From Nereocystis luetkeana (taxonomy: Eukaryota > Sar > Phaeophyceae > Laminariales > Laminariaceae), in NCBI GenBank assembly GCA_031213475.1, contig JARUPZ010000003.1, positions 11,778,580-11,842,579 of the forward strand: a stretch of DNA of 64,000 bases. The letters run 5' to 3'. The position numbers and the translations under genes were made by a program. Shown in pieces: positions 11,597-22,148 of the stretch. Numbering within the stretch: the stretch's first letter is position 1; each line of letters opens with the position of its first letter. The notes beneath the pieces were generated by a model. That model saw nothing but the letters and a program-made list of their open reading frames with translations. It was not told where the DNA came from and searched no databases.

Positions 11597-12106
11597 ACCA
11601 ACGTAAAACAAAATGTATCTCTCACATACTCCGAAATCACCTTTTGCAAGCTGCCTTCGTGCAACGTTCCAAGATCTTGTCCTTTGCGACGTCATCTTCG
11701 AAACACGCATGTGTTCCTGCCCTCTTGCGCTTTGAACATCCGGTCCTTGTCATCTACCGCCGCTTCACCCGTCGAGCTACCGAGGGGTTCACGCAATCCT
11801 CTCTGTCGTCGTTTGTACACTACATACGCCGCGCTGTGGACTACTACTACTGCAGACAACGAAGCAGTACCTTCCTCTATAAGCTCTGCAACAACACCCA
11901 ATTTCCAAATCATCCTCCCTACCTCCTTCTGCCGCAGCACACTGCTGTACTCAAACAATCATGCAGCTTGACACGAGAAGGTACCAGGTATCTGTTTGTC
12001 CCGCCGCGTTGTTGGTCGAGATCCTAATTTGCTGTTACAGGTTACGGTTCGAAAACCCGCCGCAATCTTTATTACTTAACCAACCGACACCTCCCGTATA
12101 GAGAGG

Positions 12107-12313
12107 ATGAAGAGCGACGCTCGCTACACCGCGTTGTTGGTGGCCCGTGGCGATGATGATGAGTTTCGGCACGAAGATCTTGCCCCGAGCAAAGACAACT
12201 CAACTGCGTACAGCAGCGGGAAAGGAAGAACCCTGCCTGCAGCAACTGTGATGAGACAACGAGACAACAAAAACCGCCTATATACACGGTGCGAAAGACG
12301 TTGGCTCTCCTAG
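12107..12313 (+). CDS. Family X small ORF (copy 1)
   Basis: A 68-codon frame whose N-terminal half (including 'ARYTALLVARGDDDEFR') is conserved in three other places: 14,743-14,949 minus, 43,752-43,949 minus and about 53,700-53,860 plus. Here the cysteines seen in the other loci are lost: the segment reads LPAATVMRQ instead of the LACSTCGET-like form. The product is unknown; the Cys pair in other copies hints at a zinc-binding gag-like or transposase-like tail. Confidence 0.45.
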   Translation: MKSDARYTALLVARGDDDEFRHEDLAPSKDNSTAYSSGKGRTLPAATVMRQRDNKNRLYTRCERRWLS

Positions 12314-13024
12314 CAGGAGCGGATGTATGACGCGTATGCGCGGTTCGTCTATCATCCTCCGTCGGTTCACGTTTGCTCGTGCCGCCTTCGTTTGATTCCT
12401 GTCGATTTTTACCGCTCGGCTTGACGCTGCTGCTGCTGCTTCCTTCTGTTGTTTCACCGTCGTATGATGCTGTTGTTGGCACCCTGCTCGAGCTCTACTA
12501 CTACGTTCATATCAGTAAGAATCACGATTGATCGAAAACAGCTTTTCACGACGTCAAAACTCGGCCTGTATCACCTGTGCAGCAGCCGGTTTGATGGATT
12601 TTGGGGGTTGTACCGACATTGCTCGCGGCTCGCAAGCGTTCGATTTCTCGGTGTTATACTCGATACTCCGGGTAGACTAAATCCGGGGTGGTCGCGTATA
12701 GGGAGCTCTTCTCCTCCCTCCCCACTCTGCTGTATTTTCAAGCATGTATGTATTTACAAGGTTCTCCTTCAGGATGTGGGTGACACGAAATCCGGGGGGT
12801 GTCGCAAGTTCAAAAGGGAGACGCATGTAAAACCCTTCCACCTCTTTTTTGAGTAAAAATGATCTCGGAGTGAACTGAGTCATGCGCTACTGATTTATTG
12901 CTAAAAGCGAAGAGTAGGAGTCTAGTCTTCGATGCTCTCGCTTGCCTTGGCGTATACCTGGTAGGAGACATGGACTCTACTCACCTGTGTTGCACTACCC
13001 ACAAAAAAAAGCTGATTTTGCCAA

Positions 13025-13715
13025 ACGCTGCTGCTGCCGTCTCCATCATCCCCGTGTTTGGGATTAAGCAAGTTCGATATCGTTATCAATTCATTATTCT
13101 ACCGGCACGGTCGTCTGACCTCTGCTCTGACACCTCGATTTAACACACCTCATCCTCTCGATTAAAGCGACAATATTGTCGACCGTTCATTCGGATATTT
13201 CAGCGTCCGATCGTGCGTGCACTCCTTGCACCCGTGGCATTTGGATATTTAGTACTACTCACAATCACACTTATTCGCAATATTCAGGCAGGATTTCGAG
13301 GTTTGAAGTTGAGTACTGTTCACACTCCCAGTCATTCGCAATATTAAGGCCGTAAGCACCCTAATAGTCTCAGCATTCAGAGTACGAAATTAGCTCGATA
13401 CGGAAACAACCGATACTCCGAGTGTGGTCCCTCTGCTTTGCGTTTATCGTATTACCGGCAGATTCTATTGTATCGTGCTGCTGCCACCAACACCTAATAA
13501 AGTTGCAGTGTAAGATTCCAGAGAAGGAGCGCAAGCACACCAAATAAATATTGCACACTAAATAATTTCAGCGCCGGTTGAGGTCCTACATAAAGTGATT
13601 TACAAAGTGGTTTTCACGGGGCCACAACTAATGTCCAACCTACGTACGTATTGGCTCACCTATCATAGCTCCTATATTATCTACAGGAATCTGGCCCGAC
13701 CGCCGTGGGGGCTGG
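13025..13715 (-). repeat. Repeat R4, copy B
   Basis: Inverse complement of R4 copies A and C, lying in the spacer of the inverted repeat. It runs from 'ctgctgctgccgtctccatc' to the GC-rich end 'gcccgaccgccgtggggg'. Unlike copy A it lacks the MITE, so it documents the pre-insertion sequence. Confidence 0.85.
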
Positions 13716-14045
13716 AGGAACCCAGAAGTCGTAACGAGTACGTTCCCCATTCTCGCTCTACAGCAGAAAAAAATGCTTGGGTACAGTACAAGAAACCGAA
13801 CATTCTAGCGCCTGGAACCACATTTTCAACCTTTAGCGACAAGGTCCGGAAGAAATGAGGAAACGAAAAGTGCTGTCGCTTTGGCATACTCACGGAAGTG
13901 CACCAAGGAGCTCATATCCGGTCTGACAAATTTAGGCTCGATGGAAACGTTCGGAGCTAGAGCAGAAAAACGAAATGTCCCGACAAAGAAAACAGCGGCA
14001 GACGTGCTTCCATTGGCTTTGTTGTCGGGACGTTTGTCAAAATCA
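13716..14045. other. Unpaired spacer of the inverted repeat
   Basis: Sequence without a second copy in this window, between R4 and the right arm. The minus strand reads open through into the arm (13,826-14,158), but the conserved part of that ORF belongs to the arm. No domain is recognised. Confidence 0.4.
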
Positions 14046-15631
14046 GCTTTTTTTTGTGGGTAGTGCAACACAGGTGAGTAGTCCATGTCTCCTACCAGGT
14101 ATACGCCAAGGCAAGCGAGAGCATCGAAGACTAGACTCCTACTCTTCGCTTTTAGCAATAAATCAGTAGCGCATGACTCAGTTCACTCCGAGATCATTTT
14201 TACTCAAAAAAGAGGTGGAAGGGTTTTACATGCGTCTCCCTTTTGAACTTGCGACACCCCCCGGATTTCATGTCACCCACATCCTGAAGGAGAACCTTGT
14301 AAATACATACATGCTTGATAATACAGCAGAGTGGGGAGGGAGAAGAAGAGCTCCCTATACGCGACCACCCCGGATTTAGTCTACCCGGAGTATCGAGTAT
14401 AACACCGAGAAATCGAACGCTTGCGAGCCGCGAGCAATGTCGGTACAACCCCCAAAATCCATCAAACCGGCTGCTGCACAGGTGATACAGGCCGAGTTTT
14501 GACGTCGTGAAAAGCTGTTTTCGATCAATCGTGATTCTTACTGATATGAACGTAGTAGTAGAGCTCGAGCAGGTTGCCAACAACAGCATCATACGACGGT
14601 GAAACAACAGAAGGAAGCAGCAGCAGCAGCGTCAAGCCGAGCGGTAAAAATCGACAGGAATCAAACGAAGGCGGCACGAGCAAACGTGAACCGACGGAGG
14701 ATGATAAACGAACCGCGCATACGCGTCATACATCCGCTCCTGCTAGGAGAGCCAACGTCTTTCGCACCGTGTATATAGGCGGTTTTTGTTATCTCGTTGT
14801 CTCACCACAGTTGCTGCAGGCAGGGTTCTTCCTTTCCCGCTGCTGTACGCAGTTGAGTTGTCTTTGCTCGGGGCAAGATCTTCGTGCCGAAACTCATCAT
14901 CATCGCCACGGGCCACCAACAACGCGGTGTAGCGAGCGTCGCTCTTCATCCTCTCTATACGGGAGGTGTCGGTTGGTTAAGTAATAAAGATTGCGGCGGG
15001 TTTTCGAACCGTAACCTGTAACAGCAAATTAGGATCTCGACCAACAACGCGGCGGGACAAACAGATACCTGGTACCTTCTCGTGTCAAGCTGCATGATTG
15101 TTTGAGTACAGCAGTGTGCTGCGGCAGAAGGAGGTAGGGAGGATGATTTGGAAATTGGGTGTTGTTGCAGAGCTTATAGAGGAAGGTACTGCTTCCTTGT
15201 CTGCAGTAGTAGTAGTCCACAGCGCGGCGTATGTAGTGTACAAACCACGACAGAGAGGATTGCGTGAACCCCTCGGTAGCTCGAAATTCTTCTGTTTCGA
15301 TGGACTTCGGGTGAAGCGGCGGTAGATGACAAGGACCGGATGTTCAAAGCGCAGGAAGGCAGGAACATATGCGTGTTTCGAAGATGACGTCGCAAAGGAC
15401 AAGATGTTGGAACGTTGCACGAAGGCAGCTTGCAAAAGGTGATTTCGGAGTATGTGAGAGGGGTACATTTTGTTTAACGTTGGTGCATGAGGGGAGCTCA
15501 AAAAGGTTGTGAGTACGTGAGGTATACCGGTATATTTTTGAAACAAGCATGTGATAGAGAGGTAATGCCATGATAAAGGTAAAAAATTGGGCATCATGCT
15601 GTCTTTATATAATTAATGGATACAGATACAT
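14046..15631 (+). repeat. Family X, right arm of a giant inverted repeat
   Basis: Uninterrupted arm of about 1.59 kb pairing with the left arm, and matching copy C (43,317-44,650) in the same orientation. The termini are 'gttgcactacccacaaaaaaaagctgatt' (partly, inner) and 'attaatggatacagatacat' (outer). It contains TACCWGGTA sites at 14,093 and 15,066. Confidence 0.88.
14743..14949 (-). CDS. Family X small ORF (copy 2)
   Basis: Minus-strand counterpart of 12,107-12,313, differing from it by a single residue. It again has 'LPAATVVRQ' where other loci have a Cys pair. The two inverted arms therefore share the same degenerate state and probably arose by duplication after the cysteines were lost. 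Confidence 0.42.
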   Translation of the reverse strand: MKSDARYTALLVARGDDDEFRHEDLAPSKDNSTAYSSGKGRTLPAATVVRQRDNKNRLYTRCERRWLS

Positions 15632-15785
15632 GGAGTATATACCTGCTTTATTTATAGTATATACCAGGTACATAGTTTGATGCGTATAGTAATAATACAA
15701 TAACATCCCAACGAACGCGACTTATGATACGCACGTACGTAGGTAGAGGTTTCTTTTTTTTATTCGTACACTTTCACCATTATTA
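15632..15785. other. Non-coding AT-rich spacer
   Basis: Contains a TACCAGGTA site at 15,662-15,670 and no gene. Confidence 0.35.
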
Positions 15786-16160
15786 TTAAATTAAACATAT
15801 ACTCCGAGTATAGAACTCAAGAGAGGGTGATACTTCGACTCTTTGCGTTGAATTCAATGTCGCGGTTTTCGTACACGCAAACCCCTCGACATAAAACTCG
15901 ATACCTGCCTCTTTGCCAGTAGAACGTGAGGTGCCACATGGGTGAAATGAATACTCACCAAGTCCACTAACAAACACGAAGGATACAACATTGGATGGGC
16001 TGGAGGATACAGCGCCCGCGTACACCAGTTGGCTCTTGGCATAGACAAGGCCGCAGCGCGGACGCGTCTCGTGCTCGTGGTGGGACATGTCCACCAAAGC
16101 GAAATACCTGGGTGGCGCTTCTACCCAGTCGGTCCAGGCTACCCATCCTTGGGTTCCCAA
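15786..16160 (-). CDS. Hypothetical ORF fused to a YR fragment
   Basis: A 124-codon frame. Its first ~11 residues (MGTQGWVAWT) come from the tyrosine-recombinase ORF of the adjacent element, matching 47,820-47,854. The rest is unrelated and protein-like, with alternating hydrophobic strands ('VSFVFVSGLGEYSF'). It marks the truncation junction of YR copy 1 near 16,128. The non-YR part may be an exon of a host gene, but no domain is recognised. Confidence 0.25.
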   Translation of the reverse strand: MGTQGWVAWTDWVEAPPRYFALVDMSHHEHETRPRCGLVYAKSQLVYAGAVSSSPSNVVSFVFVSGLGEYSFHPCGTSRSTGKEAGIEFYVEGFACTKTATLNSTQRVEVSPSLEFYTRSICLI

Positions 16161-16457
16161 ACGCTCTTCATCCCCGTGGTCAACAGGTCCTGCGTAAGAG
16201 GCTACCTGACCTTATGGCGTATCTCCGATTTCCCGTGAGCTCTATCGATCCCTTTCCCTACGGCTACAACCATGCAGTGTGAAGTGGGCAGCTCCCAACC
16301 TCCGAACATTTTGTGGAAATACTTATTCGCGGATAGATAACCTCGTATGGTCTGGCTTTGGTTTTTGAATGCAAAGCATCGCAGAGCCATGAATTTTTTT
16401 AAGTCTTTCACTGCTGCGTTGACTCCATCACCCTCTGCTAGCCACGGACTCTTCCAT

Positions 16458-16880
16458 TCAATTGCTCTGAGACGGCACCAGGTTTGCCACTTGTTTCAGT
16501 ACGCGTGTCTCCAACCTTTGCCCGATTTCTGTTTTGGGCCATCTCGAGATGCTTTCCGCTACTACGTTCTGCACGCCGGGAATATGCTTTCCGTCATGGC
16601 TCCATCCGCTCGTAATTTCTAGTCTACCTAGAAGTCTCAAAGCCGGTGAAGCTCGCCGGTTATGCGACCCACCACACCGATTAATCCATGACACGGCTGC
16701 CATGTTGTCCCCCCTCAATAGGACGGGGCCTCCTTGCATGACTGGCCTGTCGTGCAGAATGGCTTGAGTCACGTACGCCGTCATGAACATACCACCCAAT
16801 TCAAGCAGGTTGATTGCGACTGCGTCCTCTCCTTTGGTCACTGTTTGGCTCTTCAAAAGACGCGACACTACCGGGTTCAA
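16458..16880 (-). pseudogene. RNase H domain, YR copy 1
   Basis: A 140-codon frame with the family pattern of DIRS/PAT-type RNase H. An acidic 'INLLELGG' element (about residues 23-30) is followed by 'LLRGDNMAAVSWINRCGG' carrying the catalytic Asp of the GDN motif, then 'HIPGVQNVVAESISRW'. It lies directly downstream of RT in the element. It is in frame with a shortened C-terminus because of the deletion near 16,495. Confidence 0.8.
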
Positions 16881-17189
16881 GTCGTATCTCCAGTATACTT
16901 AAAGTTCTGGGCAAAAACATCGACTGCGGTAAAGCTTGCGTCCGAGTAGTATCATCGCGAAGGTGATCGTTCTACGTGTGCGTAAAATGGTGCGTTGAGG
17001 GACTCCCCGGCGCTAACCAACTTCTGTTCGATTGCCCATTTCCAAAAGGAGATATCATTGTGGAACTCCCAACCCAAGTCTCACTACCCTCTTCGTCGAT
17101 TTTTTGGCTTTAGCGGCTTTGTGAAGATTGGTCAGACGTAAAAGCTGCCAAATAGAGTATCTACCGGCTCTGATTATGTAGGTGAGGTT

Positions 17190-18763
17190 TCAGAAATTGC
17201 TTGCTATGCTTAGCACATCTTGTGCGCTTGCATGCGTTTTGTCCCCCGACCACTCCTGCTCGAGAAGGAGCCTAATTGCTTCTACCCGTTCCTTAGTCAC
17301 GGAAATCCGCATGGTGTGCGTGTTGATTGTAAAACCCTGCGCATCTACGATTTTGTTCCAATCAGTGCTCTTCTTTAGCGCGAGTATAGGGGTTTCACCT
17401 TTCTCGCCTGGTCCGAATAATCTCACGTTATCTGAAGCGAGGGAAGCGGAAGCTATGCGGGCGGTCTGGTCTGCAGGATTAAGTTGCACGCTGGCCATAA
17501 TGAAGTGGTCTACGTATACTACCGTCAGAAACGGTTCGTTTGGCCCCCCTCTTCGTGGTGCTTTCACTCTGACTCCGGTCGGGATCCTAGTTGGCTTGCC
17601 CGACTCCCATGGGTCCACGATTTTGACATGCGACATCATAGCCTCGCCTTCTGGTAGAATAGCCGCCCTTTCTACCATGGTGTGAACGTGGGCGTGTTCA
17701 GCCGCTGAGGCCATGAGGCGCCAGTACCCGGGCGAGGCTGCCCATTCAAAGGTGAGTCTAAACTCTGCTACCAACACGTCGTCTACCACATAGCAAAAGT
17801 TCTGTGCTTGGTGCGGTGATCCCCTGACATTCCTGAAGGCGTCTGTTACGTCTGCTTTGGCCAAAAGGATACGAAGGTGAGGGAACCTTATTCCGAGGTC
17901 GGTAAGCGCGTTCAAAAGTGAAGGGAGTGCGTCAGCACAGAGGCATTTCGGCACATCTTCCGTTTTCGTGTCTTTATTTAGCCCTCCCTTCTCTCCCCTC
18001 GCCGCGTCGACATCAACTGAGCAGTCGTTAATTATTCTGACCTTGTGCGTAACAACGGCACCGAGGGGCGCCACACGTAGTCCTTTGAGCGCGGCAGCTG
18101 ACTCTCTGTTTAACACTAGAACGCGATTGCGTCGTACAGGTTTTCCCAAATTAGGTCCATATGTTCAAACACTGTGCTGTGCTTACCATACCGAATTGAT
18201 CTTGAAGGGTCGAGGTTCGTGACTGCTGCCTTTACCGGCACGCCATTCTTCATGATGTCTATGAGTTCTGTTATTGCGGGGAAACCTTTAACCGGCCCAA
18301 AGTAGTGTTCGACGTGGTCGACGGCCAACGGAGGTAACACCAGAGTGCCTTCGAGCCCAACGGCCACATCTCCCACTTTACCGGGGCATACATGTAAAAG
18401 TTCTCTGCCTGTCTCTGCCATCTCTCGTATGATGTTTTTCTTGTGGTTTAGTTCGCGTGTTTTGACGGTCATCAATTTTTTGTTTGCCTCTATTTTTTGT
18501 TCAGTGCAGCGATTTTTTTCCTGTCTGGTTAGCTTACTTGTCTGTCCTTTAACCTGGTACGGTACAACTCTATCTGAAGGTGCTACTTGTCGTACCGACC
18601 CTTGTAAGTATTTCCCTTTCGACAAACTGTCCTGTACCCAAGAGGTCTCCCCTCGACTAAGGGCTGGCAAATCACTGTACTGTTGTCTAGACTCATGTTT
18701 GTTCTGCGACTCGGTACTCTGTCTAGATATTTTCTTTTCTTTTACGGACTTGCCCTGACTCAA
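17190..18763 (-). pseudogene. Reverse transcriptase, YR copy 1
   Basis: Two overlapping frames: 18,116-18,763 (N-terminal, begins in the last 237-bp-type unit) and 17,190-18,149 (RT core). Copy 2 reads continuously through this point, so copy 1 has a small deletion/frameshift near 18,130. RT landmarks are 'VRIINDCSVD', motif A 'KADVTDAFRNV', 'CYVVDDVLVA', 'AASPGYW', and motif C reading YVDH instead of YVDD. The altered catalytic Asp argues against polymerase activity. The frame closes near 17,190. Confidence 0.85.
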
Positions 18764-20640
18764 GGTCAGGGCGATCAGGACATCATCATTCTGTCTCGAA
18801 CTGTTGTTGTTCTGATCAAACTAACTCTGTCTAGAGCTACTGCTATTTTCTTCCGTCTCAGTTGTGCCCTGTGCCCAGAGGGTCTCCCCTGGGCTACGGT
18901 CTGGCAGATTAACATGATTCTGTCAAGGATTGCTGTTGTTCTGCGACTCATCACTTTGACTAGAGATTTTCTTTTCTTTTACGGACTTGCCCTGACTCGC
19001 GGTCAGGGCGATCAGGATATCATCATTCTGTCTAGAGTTGTTGAAGTTCTGAGCCAAGTAACTGTGTCTAGAGCTACTGCTATTTTCTTCTGTCTCGGTT
19101 GTGGCCTGTGCTGAAGGGGTCTCCCCTGGGCTCAGGGCTGGCAGATCAACATAATCCTGTCTAGTAGTACTGTTGTTCTGCGTCTCGGTACTCTTTCTAG
19201 AGATTTTTTTTTCTTTTACGGACTTGCCCCGACTCGAGTCAGGGCGATCAGGACATCATCATTCTGTCTAGAGCTGTTGAAGTTCTGATCCAAGTAACTC
19301 TGTCTAGAGCTACTGCAATTTTCTTCCGTCTTGGTTGTGCCCTGTGCTGAAGCGGTCACCCCTAGGCCCAGGGCTGGCAGATCAACATGATTCTGTCTGG
19401 GGTTGTTGTTGTTCTGCGACTCGTCACTCTGTCTAGAGATTTTCTTTTCTTTTACGGACTTGCCCTGACTCGAGGTCAGGGCGAACAAGACATCATCATT
19501 CTGTTACAATTGTTGATGTTCTGATCCAAGTAACTCTGTCTAGAGCTACTGCTATTTTCTTCCGTCTCGGTTGTGCCCTGTGCCCAAGGGGTCTCCCCTG
19601 GGCTCAGGGCTGGCAGATCAACGAATTCCTGTCTAGGCTCGCTGTTGTTCTGCGACCCGTCACTCTGTCTAGAGGTTTTCTTTTCTTTTACGGACTTGCC
19701 CTGACTCGAGGTCAGGGCGATCAGGACATCATCATTCTGTCTAGAACTGTTGAAGTTCTGATCCAAGTAACTCTGTCTAGAGCTACTGCTATTTTCTTCC
19801 GTCTCGGTTGTTCCCTGTGCCCAAGGGGTCTCCCCTGGGCTCAGGGCTGGCAGATCAACATAATTCTGTCTAGCCTTGATGTTGTTCTGCGACTCGTCTC
19901 TCTGTTTAGATATTTTCTTTTCTTTTACGGACTTGCCCTGGAGGCGTTCTACTATAGAGGTTCACCCTATATTTTCTGAGGCTCCTCACTTAAGGAGCTC
20001 CATACCTCACCCGAAAAACTGACCTCAGCAAACTCGAATTGCATCTCGATCAGGAATCCCATGGCCAAAGTTTACAAAAAACGTCATTTTTCGAAACGAT
20101 ATTGGCATTCCGAAGAGTTTGGGTTAAGGCACCCCGTCATTCAGAAACAAAATCGCGGAAATGTGCTACCTCTATCGTAGAACGAATCCCTGACTCGAGG
20201 TCAGGGCGATGACAACATCATCATTCTGTTAGAACTGTTGATGTTCTGATCCAAGTAACTCTGTCTAGAGCTACTGCTATTTTCTTCCGTCTTGGTTGTG
20301 CCCTGTGCCCAAGGGGCCTCCCTTGGGCTACGGGCTGGCTGCTCAACATAATTCTGTCTCGGATCGCTGTTGTTTTGCGACTCGTCACTCTGTCTAGAGA
20401 TTTTCTTTTCTTTTACGGACTTGCCCCGACTCGAGGTCAGGGCGATCAGGACATCATCATTCTGTCTAAAGCTGTTGAAGTTCTGATCCAAGTAACTCTG
20501 TCTAGAGCTACTGCAATTTTCTTCTGTCTTGGTTGTGCCCTGTGCTGAAGGGGTCTCCCCTGGGCTACGGGCTGGCAGATCAACATGATTCTGTTTAGTA
20601 ATACTGTTGTTCTGTGACTTATCATTCTGTTTAGAGTTGT
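18690..20640 (-). repeat. 237-bp tandem array encoding 79-aa repeats (copy 1)
   Basis: 'gacatcatcattctgtct' recurs at 18,779, 19,016, 19,252, 19,489, 19,725, about 20,214 (after the MITE) and 20,450. Most intervals are 237 bp, which is 3 x 79, so the minus-strand frame is kept. Each unit encodes a Ser/Gln/Asn-rich hydrophilic block: 'SSRQNDDVLIALTSSQGKS', then 'VKEKKISRQS', then 'DLPALSPGETPWAQGTT'. Two intervals are 236 bp and break the frame. The array sits between Gag and RT. Confidence 0.88.
19941..20187 (-). mobile_element. MITE M, copy 2 (247 bp, 5-bp TSD)
   Basis: Inserted in one 237-bp unit. The target CCCTG is duplicated at 19,936-19,940 and 20,188-20,192, and uninterrupted neighbouring units read 'gccctgactcgagg', an exact empty site. 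The termini are imperfect inverted repeats with the core CGTTCTACKATAGAGGT. It is homologous, in reverse, to 6248-6501. Confidence 0.88.
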
Positions 20641-22148
20641 TTTCCCTTTTACCTTTTCAGCTTTCTCACGCGCGCGCCCTGTCCGTGCTAATTTCACGAC
20701 TTTCTCAAACGTACCGATCTCTCTACACTCGCTATCAGCTTCTGGGTTTACTGCGGAGCATTTTGTCATCGTCCGGCACGTATCGCTTCTGCGCATTCAA
20801 AGTCACACCCCTCACCAACGAACACGTCTTGCGACATCGACCCAGGTTGAGGTGCCTTCGGTAGTCCCACCGACTTACGTCTATCCACGAACGTCGAAAT
20901 TCCGACCTCTGCCCCGCACCCCCCCCGCCGTTCGGCCCCGCCTCGGGGCGAGGCCCGCCCTGTCAATTCCCACCCGATCCTCTCCAAGTTGAAGTGTGTA
21001 GTCATATACGCGGTGAGGGTCTTGGCCATGGTCTGGAACTCCTCGATCAGACAATCCCTCCTACCCTGCGACACGCCACCTGTTGACTCTGTGTCACCAT
21101 GTTGGATGACCGTTACGAGGACATTGACGAACGTCTGGAAATGAACCTCCGGCGTACGGAACACTGCCAAAGTTCCCTACTCCACCGGGGGCGAGAAGGC
21201 GTCGATATCAATTTTGGATAGCGGGGGGGTGATCATGTCGAGACGGCGCTGGCTGGGACCAGCGATGTAACATATCGTATGGGCGAAATCACCTGTGAAC
21301 ATTGAGGAAACAAACAGACCACCGCGCAGCACATGCATCGATGCCGCTCCTGCTTCTTGCCACATCCTGATGCTCCGCTTATCGGAATCTGCGGCCATGA
21401 TGCGCGCTTCGATGCTCACCGCGTGCTTCATTCCACCCAACAGGCTCCCCGCTCCGCCCCATGGCCGCACCGCTGGTCCTCCCGGCCACCACTGTCCCGG
21501 ATACGGCATGCCCGGAGGGTGGAAAAAATGCGCTTGTGGTGCGGCGTGCATGTACGGCTACGGATGCTGCGCCTGCAGCTGCTGCTGCTGCCGCTGCTGC
21601 GGCCAGTACGCGAGGGGAGGGACTGCCGGGTGCGATTGTTGTTGTTGTTGTTGCGGGCGCGGCGGCGGCGGCGGTGCTGGATGCGGCTGCTGTTGCTGCT
21701 GTTCCTGCGGCAGATGTCCCATCGGCAGGGCTGGAAGCTTGAACGGCTGTGGTTGTAAGTGTTGCTGCTGTTGTTGATGCTCACTTTGCTGGTGCTGCTG
21801 GTGCTGGTGCTGCTGCTGCGACGGTGTTTCCTGCTGTTGTTTCTGCTGCGACAGTGACTGCTGCTGGCGCTGCTGCTCTTGCAGCTGCTACTGTCACTGC
21901 TGCTGCTGAGCTTGGGGTTGGTCTTGCGGGCTCGGTTGAAGGTGTTTGTTCAGAAGATTCAGAGCCTCCAGCAGCAGCTCCTCTACGGTCGCTCCCGCCC
22001 CGCTTCCGGCGCCTCCCTCTCCAGCCTCGCCTCTGGTGACGTTTCCCTCTCCGCCCTCGTCACTGGCGGCAGCTGCGTCATTTTTGGTTGTCGCTGCTGC
22101 CCCATACGTCGAGCGACGTTTTCCATTGTCGGCATCCTGCTCAAACAA
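20641..22148 (-). pseudogene. Gag-like ORF of YR copy 1
   Basis: The minus strand reads a low-complexity N-terminus (Ala/Gly/Glu-rich, ending QPQAQQQQ). A long Gln/His/Pro-rich tract follows (about 21,540-21,900), then a globular-looking segment (21,177-21,551) that continues in the same frame past a single TAG into 20,766-21,170. The Q-rich tract also holds in-frame stops (near 21,894 and 21,552), and the frame shifts again near 20,780. The first codon of the longest upstream frame is TTG, so the start is unresolved. Position before RT fits a Gag. No zinc knuckle is visible. Confidence 0.6.
21540..21930 (-). repeat. CAG/CAA triplet-rich tract
   Basis: Interrupted CAG/CAA repeats encode polyglutamine with His and Pro on the minus strand. 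The opposite strand gives artefactual Cys/Ala/Val-rich ORFs. Confidence 0.8.

Larger units (their letters stand above)
10309..13028 (-). repeat. Family X, left arm of a giant inverted repeat
   Basis: Inverse complement of 14,046-15,631. The match covers 10,309-10,437, is interrupted by a ~1.16-kb insertion, and resumes at about 11,597 through to 13,028, where the arms diverge. Identity is high by eye in the central kilobase: only scattered substitutions between 12,072-12,860 and 14,200-14,984. Orientation is given relative to the right arm and to copy C at 43,317. The outer end reads 'atgtatct.attaat'. Confidence 0.88.

Noticed and set aside
11258-12027. Two long overlapping plus-strand ORFs (237 and 244 codons)
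   Set aside because: They cross the insertion/family X junction, overlap in different frames and are not kept in copy C; likely chance.
12072-12482. 136-codon Ser-rich minus-strand ORF in family X
   Set aside because: Conserved only between the two recent arms; copy C breaks the frame early, while the opposite-strand ORF is conserved in four copies.
18683-19114. Plus-strand ORF of 143 codons
   Set aside because: Antisense read-through of the 237-bp array; the minus strand gives the hydrophilic repeat joined to RT.
21295-21777. Cys-rich plus-strand protein (many CCCC runs)
   Set aside because: It is the antisense of the CAG/CAA-encoded glutamine tract of the Gag-like ORF.
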